Source: Planctomycetota bacterium (GTDB lineage Bacteria; Planctomycetota; Brocadiia; JAJRTI01). From it: DNA of 11,709 nt. A model generated the notes under the pieces. The model was not told the origin of the DNA. It made no database searches and saw only the letters and a list, made by a program, of their open reading frames with translations. The translations under genes and the position numbers were made by a program. Positions 1-5,763 of the stretch are shown piece by piece. Numbering within the stretch: the stretch's first letter is position 1; each line of letters starts with the position of its first letter. The stretch is taken from contig JAJRTI010000936.1 of NCBI GenBank assembly GCA_024278415.1, positions 1-11,709 of the forward strand. The letters are read 5' to 3'.

Positions 1-1
1 A

Positions 2-1534
2 CGCTTCGGCGAGGGCCAGTGGGACGCGCGCGCAGCCGTGAAGGGCCGGGACGAGATCGCGTGGCTCGCGGAGCAATTCAACCACATGGCCGACGAGATC
101 CAGCGGCACAACGTGCGCCTGGAGGCCGTGGTGGCGGAGCGGACAGTGGAGCTTCGGAAATCCCGGCGAGCGGCCTTGAGTCTGCTGCAAGACACGGAGA
201 CCGAGAGGCGACGGGCCGAAGAAGCCGGCCGGCTCGCCGCACAGCGCGCGGAATGGGCCCAAGCCCTTCAGGAGGCTGGCGAAGTCCTGTCGAAAAGCCA
301 GGACTTCGCGACCTTGGCCCGAACCGTGTGTCAGGGGCTAGTGGACCGGCTGGGCGCGAAAATGGCGTGGTTCGGGGTGGCTGGCGACGACGGCCAGGTG
401 CGGCCCGTCGCGTTCAGCGGCGCGGACGCGCAGGAGGAGCACGAGGTGCACGAGAGGCCGGGGTGCCAAGAGCGGATCATCCAGTCGGACGAAGCGTACT
501 TGGTGAACGACCCGTTGAATGCGCCGCCGTTCCCCGGCTGCCCGGCGTTGGCGCGCGCACATGGCTTCCGCTCGTGCCTGGTCTTGCCGATCGAGATCGG
601 GGATCAGCGCCGGGGTGCGCTGACGATCCGATGCGTCGAGCCCCTGGCGGAGGCCCCAGCGGTGCAGGCGCTGCCGCTGCTCCAGACCCTCGCCCATCAC
701 ACCGGCCACGTCTGGGGCCGGATCGAACTCACCGAGCATCTGCACCAAGCGCGGCTCGCCGCGGAAGCCGCAAGCCGCGCCAAGAGCGCCTTCCTCGCGG
801 CGGTGAGCCACGAACTGCGCACTCCGCTGAACGCGGTCATTGGGTTCGCCCAACTGCTCTCGCAAGGTTTGGCCGGGAAGCTCAACGAGCAGCAACAGGG
901 CTACGCGGAGGACATCGCGACGGCCGGCCAACACCTGCTGTCGCTCATCAATGACATCCTGGACCTGTCGAAGATCGAGGCGGGCAAGATGGAGTTGGAA
1001 ACGGCCCCGGTAGCCCTGGCCCCCTTGCTGCGCGACAGCCTCGTGCTGGTGAAGGAGAAGGCGCTCCGCCACGCCATCACGCTCACTGCGGAGATCGCGG
1101 CCGACGTCGAGCCGCTCATCATCGAAGCGGACGAACGCAAGCTCAAGCAGGTGGTGTACAACCTGCTGTCGAACGCGGTGAAGTTCACGCCGGATCAGGG
1201 CGCGGTGACGGTGGGCGCGCGGGTGGCGTCTGGCTCCAGCGCCACTGGGGCCACGTGCGTAGAGATCTTTGTGGCCGATACAGGCGTGGGAATCCGGCCC
1301 GAAGACCAGGAGCGCATCTTCCGCGAATTCGAGCAGGTCCAATCGAGCTACTCGCGCCAGCACCAGGGCACGGGCTTGGGCTTGGCTTTGGCCCGCCAGT
1401 TTGTGGAACTGCATGGGGGCCGCCTGTGGGTGGAAAGCGCCGGCGAAGGCCAAGGCAGCACATTCAGATTTGTGATCCCCGTTCAACTGTCGAGTTGGAA
1501 TGACGAAGATGAGCGCCACAATTCTTGTAGTTGA
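2..1534 (+). CDS. Sensor histidine kinase, GAF-HisKA-HATPase (5' end outside window)
   Basis: This is the C-terminal 510 residues of a hybrid-free sensor kinase; the reading frame is open to the left edge, so the start and any membrane helices lie outside. Residues of the visible part: about 1-35 resemble the end of a HAMP linker (DEIAWLAEQFNHMADEI), then a charged coiled coil to about 100, a GAF-type sensory domain at about 100-240, HisKA at about 260-325 with H-box SHELRTPLN and phospho-acceptor His at residue 270, and an HATPase domain at about 370-488. The ATPase domain has an N-box (NLLSNAVKF, from residue 387), a G1 box (DTGVG, from 426) and a G2 box (GTGLGLALA, from 456). All catalytic motifs are intact. 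HAMP implies an inner-membrane receptor that autophosphorylates and feeds a receiver. No receiver is fused to it, but two receiver genes follow at once, and its last 35 bases overlap the first. The ligand is unknown. Confidence 0.93.
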   Translation, partial: RFGEGQWDARAAVKGRDEIAWLAEQFNHMADEIQRHNVRLEAVVAERTVELRKSRRAALSLLQDTETERRRAEEAGRLAAQRAEWAQALQEAGEVLSKSQDFATLARTVCQGLVDRLGAKMAWFGVAGDDGQVRPVAFSGADAQEEHEVHERPGCQERIIQSDEAYLVNDPLNAPPFPGCPALARAHGFRSCLVLPIEIGDQRRGALTIRCVEPLAEAPAVQALPLLQTLAHHTGHVWGRIELTEHLHQARLAAEAASRAKSAFLAAVSHELRTPLNAVIGFAQLLSQGLAGKLNEQQQGYAEDIATAGQHLLSLINDILDLSKIEAGKMELETAPVALAPLLRDSLVLVKEKALRHAITLTAEIAADVEPLIIEADERKLKQVVYNLLSNAVKFTPDQGAVTVGARVASGSSATGATCVEIFVADTGVGIRPEDQERIFREFEQVQSSYSRQHQGTGLGLALARQFVELHGGRLWVESAGEGQGSTFRFVIPVQLSSWNDEDERHNSCS

Positions 1535-1886
1535 AGACGACCCGACCAATCGACGATTGGTCTTGGCCATACTCACCTTGTCTGGCCACGAAGTCCTTGA
1601 GGCGGACGCCGCGGGACCGGCCATCGAGTTGGCCAAGTCGGCATCGCCGGATGTGATCCTGATGGACGTGGGCCTGCCCGACATGGACGGGCTGGACGCG
1701 TCGCGAATACTGAAAGAGGATCCCGCCACCCGCCATATCCCCATCATCGCGGTCACCGGCCGCGCCATGCCGGCAGACGAAGAGCAAGTCAGAGCCGCGG
1801 GATGCGACGCCTACGTGGCCAAGCCTTATGACATTGACACGCTGACCGAGACCCTGGCGCTCTTTATCGAATCCCATGAGGCCTAA
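1500..1886 (+). CDS. Single-domain response regulator (CheY/DivK-like receiver)
   Basis: This 128-residue protein is only a receiver domain. It shows the acidic pocket (EDD, residues 12-14), phospho-acceptor Asp56 in ILMDVGLPDMDG, the switch Thr86 (AVTGRAM) and the conserved Lys108-Pro109. There is no output domain, so it probably works as a phosphate shuttle or by protein contact, as DivK and CheY do. The frame has two possible starts, ATG at 1500 and ATG at 1509 (MSATILVVEDD). The second gives a more typical N-terminus, and neither has a clear Shine-Dalgarno sequence. Either start lies inside the 3' end of the kinase gene, which suggests translational coupling and makes that kinase the most likely phosphodonor. 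It is followed after 32 bases by the HD-GYP regulator. Confidence 0.92.
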   Translation: MTKMSATILVVEDDPTNRRLVLAILTLSGHEVLEADAAGPAIELAKSASPDVILMDVGLPDMDGLDASRILKEDPATRHIPIIAVTGRAMPADEEQVRAAGCDAYVAKPYDIDTLTETLALFIESHEA

Positions 1887-1918
1887 CGCGCCGCCCCTTC
1901 CTCTTGGGATAGAAAGCA

Positions 1919-3046
1919 ATGGATATGGAACCCTCCGCACGCATTCTGGCAGTGGACGACGAGCCTCGGAATCTGACCCTGATCGAAGGCATGTTGACGC
2001 CCTTTGGCTACGAAGTGATCTGCGCGTCTAACGGAGCGGAAGCCATCGAAAAGGCGGTCACCTGCGATCCGGACGTGGTTCTGCTGGACGTCATGATGCC
2101 GGTCATGGACGGATTCGAGGTCGCTCGCCGGCTGCGGTCGGACGCACGCACCCGGCAGACGCCGATTGTCATGGTGACCGCGCTCGATGGTGTGGACCAC
2201 CGGGTGCAGGCCCTCGAAGCGGGGGCGGACGATTTCCTGAGCAAGCCGGTCAGCCACGTGGAGCTGTGCGCTCGCGTGCGCACCCTGGCGCAGGTCAAGG
2301 CGTATCACGACCACGTCAAAAGCGAGCAAGGGCGGCTGGAGGCCGAAGTCGCCAAGCGCACGCGAGACCTTGAAAAGGCGATGCGCAAGATCGAGACCCT
2401 GTCGATGGAGGCGATCTACCGGCTCTCGCGCGCGGCTGAGTACCGGGACGACGACACGGGCGAGCACATCCAACGCATGAGTCGATACGCGGCCGCGGTG
2501 GCCCGGCAGATGGGGCTCAACGACAACGTGGCGCGCACCCTGCTGTACGCCGCGCCCATGCACGATGTGGGCAAGATCGGCATCCCCGACCGGGTGCTGC
2601 TCAAACCGGGCAAGCTGGACGACGAGGAGTGGGCTCTGATGCAGCAGCACACGACCATCGGCGGCCGTATCCTGGACGGATCGCCCGCGCCGGTGGTGCG
2701 GGTGGCGAGAACCATCGCGCTCACCCATCACGAAAAGTGGGACGGGGCCGGATATCCCCGCGGCCTGAAAGGCAAGGCCATTCCGCTGCTGGGCCGTATC
2801 GCGACGATCACCGACGTGTTCGATGCGCTCATGTCCAAACGCCCTTACAAGGAGCCGTTCTCGCTGGAAAAAACGTGCGCCATCATTCGAAAGGGATCGG
2901 GCAACCATTTCGACCCGGAGGTCGTGGAGGCCTTTTTTGCTGTGATGGACGAACTGCTCGCGATCCAACGGGAGTATCAATCGGCCGCGGACGCCCCCTT
3001 CCTGCTGCGCGTGGGGACCAAGCCCGCCCCAACGCCGCACCAGTAG
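1919..3046 (+). CDS. Response regulator with HD-GYP domain, predicted c-di-GMP phosphodiesterase (RpfG-like)
   Basis: The protein has 375 residues. The receiver domain (about 7-125) has DDE at 13-15, phospho-acceptor Asp57, Thr87 and Lys109-Pro110. A coiled coil follows at about 135-165 (LEAEVAKRTRDLEKAMRKIE). The HD-GYP domain occupies about 163-350. Metal and substrate residues can be seen: Glu174, His183, the His215-Asp216 pair with Lys219 (MHDVGKIGIPD), His244, His270-His271-Glu272, the GYP triad at 278-280, and Asp299 in ITDVFDAL. HD-GYP enzymes of this type hydrolyse c-di-GMP to pGpG or GMP in the cytoplasm, and all the usual residues are present, so activity is expected. Phosphorylation would come from the upstream kinase, directly or through the small receiver. 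The 32-base gap to the upstream gene suggests the same transcript. The C-terminal 25 residues are Pro/Ala-rich and unlike the domain. The gene ends in TAG. Confidence 0.94.
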   Translation: MDMEPSARILAVDDEPRNLTLIEGMLTPFGYEVICASNGAEAIEKAVTCDPDVVLLDVMMPVMDGFEVARRLRSDARTRQTPIVMVTALDGVDHRVQALEAGADDFLSKPVSHVELCARVRTLAQVKAYHDHVKSEQGRLEAEVAKRTRDLEKAMRKIETLSMEAIYRLSRAAEYRDDDTGEHIQRMSRYAAAVARQMGLNDNVARTLLYAAPMHDVGKIGIPDRVLLKPGKLDDEEWALMQQHTTIGGRILDGSPAPVVRVARTIALTHHEKWDGAGYPRGLKGKAIPLLGRIATITDVFDALMSKRPYKEPFSLEKTCAIIRKGSGNHFDPEVVEAFFAVMDELLAIQREYQSAADAPFLLRVGTKPAPTPHQ

Positions 3047-3087
3047 CGCGGCCCCGCCCTGGCCGCCGCGGCACACGCAGAGGACCC

Positions 3088-3103
3088 GAATTCCGGCGAA
3101 TTC
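3088..3103. repeat. Short perfect inverted repeat, GAATTC-CGGC-GAATTC
   Basis: This is a six-base perfect stem with a four-base loop, in the 137-base gap between the HD-GYP gene and the transporter gene. No T-run follows on either side, so it does not look like an intrinsic terminator. Each arm is itself a palindrome, so it is equally a direct repeat of GAATTC. Apart from it and a weak purine patch (GGACGGG, 3166-3172) before the next start, I see no promoter in this gap. Confidence 0.35.
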
Positions 3104-3183
3104 AGCTACCACGCAGACACGGTTCGCGGACCCACCGCGCCCCACGCGGGCGTCGCCTCGCGAACGGACGGGCCGACAACACC

Positions 3184-4398
3184 ATGACACAAACGGACGA
3201 CGCCATCGAGCCCCGGTTCCGGCCCATCCACCTGCTCTTCATTGCAATGGCGTGCATGGGCCTGTCCGGCGCGATCTTCGAGACCACGCTCAACAACTAC
3301 CTCGCGGACGTGTTTGAGCTGGCCGCGGACGCGCGGGGGAGGCTGGAGTTCCCGCGCGAGCTGCCGGGGTTCTTGTGTGCGGTGTTCGCCGGCGTGCTGT
3401 TCTTCCTGCCGGAAACGCGCATGGCGGCCGTGGCCGCGGGGGCCATGGCCGTTGGCCTGATCGGCCTCGCGCAGGTCCACATTGGCTACTACCACATGAT
3501 CGCGTGGCTGTTCCTTTGGAGCGCGGGCACGCATCTGCTCATGCCGCTGCGCGCGTCGTTGACCATCCACCTATCGGCGCCGGGCCGCTAGGGCACGCGG
3601 CTGGGCCAAGTCGCGTTTGTGCGGTAGCTGGGCACAGTGGCCGGGTCGCTGTTGGTGTGGCAAGTGTTGAGCCGGCTCCCGCAGATCTACCGCATCTCGT
3701 TCCTCTGCGCGGCCGGGGCCGGCATCGTGGCCGCGCTGGTGTTCATGGCCATGCCCAAGGGGGAGCGCCACAAGACGCGGTCGACCCGGTTCGTCTTCAA
3801 GAAACGCTACCGCGTCTACTACGTGCTCTGCGTGCTCTTCGGCGCGCGCAAGCAGATGTTCATCACCTTCGGCCCGTGGGTGCTCGTGAAGGTGTTCCAC
3901 CAGCCTCCGCAGGCCATCGCCAAGCTCTGGCTCATCGCGTCTGTGTTGGGCTTGGTGGTCAACCCCCTGCTCGGCCGGGCCATTGACAGGATCGGCGAGC
4001 GCGCGGTGCTCGTGGCCGATGGGTTCGTGCTGCTTGCGATCTGCGTCGGCTACGGCTTCTCCGAGAGCCTCCTCTCGCACGACGCGGCGCTCCACGTGCT
4101 CCAGGCGTGTTTCGTCGCCGACCTGCTCATGTTTTCCGTGGGCATGGCGCGGCACACGTACGTGGGCAAGATCGCGGAGACGAAGGACGACCTCACGCCC
4201 ACGCTTTCGCTCGGCGTGACTATCGACCACGCGGTGAGCATGACCGTGCCCGCGCTGGGCGGCATGCTCTGGATGGGCTACGGGTACCCCGCGGTCTTCG
4301 CGGCCGCGGCCGTCGTGGCGGGCGCGACGTCGATCACCGCGCTGTTTGCCAAGGCGCCTGAAGCCAGCGCGGTGGGAGCGGAAAGCGAAGAAGAATGA
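3184..4398 (+). pseudogene. MFS transporter interrupted by two in-frame TAG codons
   Basis: The frame encodes 404 codons of a typical 12-helix major facilitator, but codons 136 (3589-3591) and 148 (3625-3627) are TAG. The frame does not shift. Before the stops there are about four membrane helices (roughly residues 15-33, 60-75, 80-98 and 103-125). After them, helix 5 (LGTVAGSLLVW) through helix 12 read on normally to TGA at 4396. Both ambers fall in the predicted loop between helices 4 and 5, in the stretch that reads GR-amber-GTRLGQVAFVR-amber-LGTVAG; the LGQV context is typical of this loop in MFS proteins. The ATG at 3184 is chosen because it precedes helix 1; its ribosome site is weak. 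The substrate is unknown. Explanations are a young pseudogene (for example two CAG to TAG changes), sequence error, or amber read-through. Separate translation of the two parts is unlikely because neither holds six or twelve helices with a good start. Confidence 0.8.
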
Positions 4399-4446
4399 CG
4401 CGGCTGGGGCCGCTGGCGCGTTCCCACTCCGCCGCGGCGAACTCGT

Positions 4447-4761
4447 TCATACGACGACCCCCTCTTGGTGGGCCTCCCGATAGAGCGGACAGTCCACAGT
4501 TTCGTACTGTTCTGCCGACACAGGCTTGGCGCTGATGGGTCGCCCGGTTTCCAGCGCCAGAGGGTAGAGCGCCCGCAAGTTCGTATCCAAGTCTCGCCCG
4601 TAGTCTGAGACCTTGTCCAGCAGCACAAGCAGGTCGATGTCGCTGTCCGCGCCCGCGTCGCCACGGGCCTCCGAACCGTACAGCACCAGCCCGCGCAGTC
4701 GGTTGCCATGAGCGCTGTGGAGGCGCGCCTTGATCTCGTTGAGCAGTCGCTTCTGTGTCAT
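4447..4761 (-). CDS. MNT-type minimal nucleotidyltransferase
   Basis: This 104-residue protein has the nucleotidyltransferase signature GS-x10-DxD: Gly29-Ser30 in LYGSEARG, then Asp41 and Asp43 in DSDIDLLV. This is the minimal polymerase-beta-like fold. Members usually pair with a HEPN protein, and in several such pairs the nucleotidyltransferase AMPylates the HEPN toxin and so acts as antitoxin. The ATG at 4761 is preferred over an upstream in-frame start at 4818 because a clear GGAGG lies eight bases before it. The protein reaches the usual family length and ends near PLYREAHQEGVVV, which looks like a complete C-terminus. A third acidic residue after strand 4 is not obvious (ISAKPVSAEQYE), as in many minimal members. 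No HEPN gene is adjacent on either side: the MFS gene converges on it and DUF502 diverges from it. It therefore appears to be an orphan. Confidence 0.85.
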   Translation of the reverse strand: MTQKRLLNEIKARLHSAHGNRLRGLVLYGSEARGDAGADSDIDLLVLLDKVSDYGRDLDTNLRALYPLALETGRPISAKPVSAEQYETVDCPLYREAHQEGVVV

Positions 4762-4768
4762 GTGCCGG

Positions 4769-4773
4769 CCCTC
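4769..4773 (-). promoter_or_regulatory. Ribosome binding site of the nucleotidyltransferase gene
   Basis: On the minus strand GGAGG ends eight bases before the ATG at 4761. This fixes the start at MTQKRLLNEI and argues against the longer in-frame version beginning at 4818. Confidence 0.7.
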
Positions 4774-4774
4774 C

Positions 4775-4784
4775 GCATGCATGC
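4775..4784. repeat. Ten-base perfect palindrome GCATGCATGC before the nucleotidyltransferase gene
   Basis: The palindrome lies directly upstream of the ribosome site of the minus-strand nucleotidyltransferase gene, where an operator would act. Toxin-antitoxin modules often autoregulate, but no DNA-binding partner is seen here, so an operator role is only a possibility. The motif could also be chance. Confidence 0.25.
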
Positions 4785-4863
4785 CTGGACAAGCCGATTG
4801 TCGCGTGACAGGTGACATCAGTCAAGGAACCCAGGCCAAGTGCGCGCCGCGCCGTTTGTAGCG

Positions 4864-4877
4864 CGCACGTCCGTGCG
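4864..4877. repeat. Inverted repeat CGCACG-TC-CGTGCG
   Basis: Two perfect six-base arms are separated by two bases, close to the middle of the divergent intergenic region. The two-base gap is too short for a good RNA loop but suits a dimeric protein-binding site. No regulator gene in the window is an obvious partner. Confidence 0.3.
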
Positions 4878-4971
4878 TTCCGCATCGCGTCCCCTGCTCC
4901 AAACGCGGCGCAAGGCAGCTTACCATGCCGGCCGCGCGGAGCCAATGCCCGCGACGCGCGGGGGGCGCGCC

Positions 4972-5001
4972 TTGTGGACGGTCCCCGATGCCGGCTAAAA
5001 T
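4972..5001 (+). promoter_or_regulatory. Candidate sigma70-like promoter for the DUF502 gene
   Basis: TTGTGG (4972-4977) and TAAAAT (4996-5001) are separated by 18 bases. TAAAAT is one of the few AT-rich hexamers in this region and differs from TATAAT at one position; the -35 box is poor. Transcription would start near 5008, giving a leader of about 85 bases that contains the hairpin at 5015-5037. Confidence 0.35.
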
Positions 5002-5014
5002 GCTCGCTTTCAAC

Positions 5015-5037
5015 GTGCGAGCCGAAACGGCTCGCGC
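5015..5037 (+). promoter_or_regulatory. Strong hairpin in the DUF502 leader
   Basis: GCGAGCCG (5017-5024) pairs perfectly with CGGCTCGC (5028-5035) around an AAA loop. One G-U pair and one more G-C pair extend the stem to ten. It lies just after the candidate promoter and about 43 bases before the ribosome site. No U-run follows, so a classical terminator is unlikely. It could stabilise the messenger or be a protein- or RNA-binding element. Confidence 0.45.
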
Positions 5038-5079
5038 AACCAGCAACGGGGCCGCCACGAAACACGACTCCCCCGCCTC

Positions 5080-5085
5080 AAGGAG
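5080..5085 (+). promoter_or_regulatory. Ribosome binding site AAGGAG of the DUF502 gene
   Basis: AAGGAG lies seven bases before the ATG at 5093. It decides this start over the in-frame ATG at 4925, whose extra 56 residues are not membrane-like and do not fit the family's N-terminus. Confidence 0.75.
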
Positions 5086-5092
5086 CTTCACC

Positions 5093-5680
5093 ATGCAAAC
5101 CGTCACGAGCCACCTCTCGCGCTGCTTTATCGCCGGCATTGTCGCGCTGCTGCCCATTGGCGGCACGGTGCTCGCCGTGGGCTACATGGAGACGACCATC
5201 GCCGACTCCGGCCTGGGCAAGCAGCCCTTCTACTTCCCCGGACTGGGGCTCCTCGCGGTCACGGCCATCGTGTACCTCATCGGCCTGCTCGTGTCCACGT
5301 TCGTGGGCAAGTGGATCTGGGGCAACGTGGACCGGCTCCTCGACCGTCTGCCGGCGATTGGCAGCCTCTACCAGACGCTCAAGCAGATCCTCGGGTACGG
5401 CGAAGGCGAGGAGGCCATCTTCCAGCGCGTCGTGCTCGTGCCGAGCCTGGACCGCGACGCGGCGGAGATGGGGCTCGTGACGAACACGATCGCAGACCAG
5501 GCCGGAGCCGAGAAGCTGGTCGTGTTTGTGCCGGGCTCGCCCAACCCCGTGCAAGGCCGCATGCTCGTGATGGCCGCGGAGCAGACGATCCCCGTGGACA
5601 TGCCCGTGAGCGAGGCGCTCAAGGCCGTGCTGTCCATCGGCAAGACGAGCCTCGCAATCGAGCCGCCCAAAGGGGCTTGA
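5093..5680 (+). CDS. DUF502 family membrane protein
   Basis: This 195-residue protein matches the DUF502 pattern, a bacterial family related to plant COV/LCV proteins. Membrane helix 1 spans about residues 11-32 (CFIAGIVALLPIGGTVL) and helix 2 about 50-72 (LGLLAVTAIVYLIGLLVSTF). The helix 2 region is preceded by the family's PGLGLL element. Next come a conserved amphipathic part, RLLDRLPAIGSLYQTLKQIL (81-100), the strand VVLVPSLD, and the hallmark VFVPGSPNPVQGRML (about 144-158). The tail PVDMPVSEALKAVLSIG also fits the family. The length is normal. The role is unknown; it presumably acts in the inner membrane. Alternative sequence upstream is excluded by the ribosome site. It is followed after 83 bases by the large secreted protein on the same strand, with a hairpin in the gap, so co-transcription is uncertain. 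Confidence 0.9.
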   Translation: MQTVTSHLSRCFIAGIVALLPIGGTVLAVGYMETTIADSGLGKQPFYFPGLGLLAVTAIVYLIGLLVSTFVGKWIWGNVDRLLDRLPAIGSLYQTLKQILGYGEGEEAIFQRVVLVPSLDRDAAEMGLVTNTIADQAGAEKLVVFVPGSPNPVQGRMLVMAAEQTIPVDMPVSEALKAVLSIGKTSLAIEPPKGA

Positions 5681-5717
5681 TCCGCGCGCATCGCTGTTCC
5701 CCCCCCGACCAATACTC

Positions 5718-5741
5718 GCGGCGGACGGCCGCGTCCGCCGC
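5718..5741 (+). promoter_or_regulatory. Nine-base-pair perfect hairpin between the DUF502 gene and the large secreted protein
   Basis: GCGGCGGAC (5718-5726) pairs perfectly with GTCCGCCGC (5733-5741) around the loop GGCCGC. It ends nine bases before AGGA (5751-5754), the likely ribosome site of the 5764 gene, and starts 37 bases after the DUF502 stop. The following bases are pyrimidine-rich (CTCCCCTTC) but not a T-run. It may be a weak terminator, a processing site, or an element that controls access to the ribosome site. Confidence 0.4.
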
Positions 5742-5763
5742 CTCCCCTTCAGGAAGCCCGCCC

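Larger units (their letters stand above)
4762..5092. other. Divergent intergenic region, 331 bases without a supported gene
   Basis: This region separates the minus-strand nucleotidyltransferase from the plus-strand DUF502 gene. It should hold promoters for both. Frames run through it on both strands, but they show no recognisable domain and no ribosome sites, as is common in such GC-rich DNA. Supported or possible contents are the palindrome at 4775-4784, an inverted repeat at 4864-4877, a sigma70-like promoter at 4972-5001, a strong hairpin at 5015-5037 and the DUF502 ribosome site at 5080-5085. Confidence 0.6.

Noticed and set aside
338..1768. 476-codon minus-strand frame opposite the histidine kinase
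   Set aside because: All kinase motifs lie on the plus strand; this frame has low-complexity Arg/His/Leu content.
1883..3190. 435-codon minus-strand frame opposite the HD-GYP gene
   Set aside because: Receiver and HD-GYP catalytic residues are intact on the plus strand; the antisense frame shows no domain.
3637..4398. Second part of the transporter as an independent gene starting at GTG 3637
   Set aside because: There is no ribosome site before it, it begins inside helix 5, and the part lacks the six- or twelve-helix layout of a functional transporter.
4399..4436. Possible terminator stem CGCGGC/GCCGCG between the converging transporter and nucleotidyltransferase genes
   Set aside because: The stem has only six base pairs with a 26-base loop and no T-run; in DNA this GC-rich such a match is expected by chance.
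4925..5092. N-terminal extension of the DUF502 protein from an in-frame ATG at 4925
   Set aside because: AAGGAG at 5080-5085 is well placed for the ATG at 5093, and the extension does not resemble the family's N-terminus.
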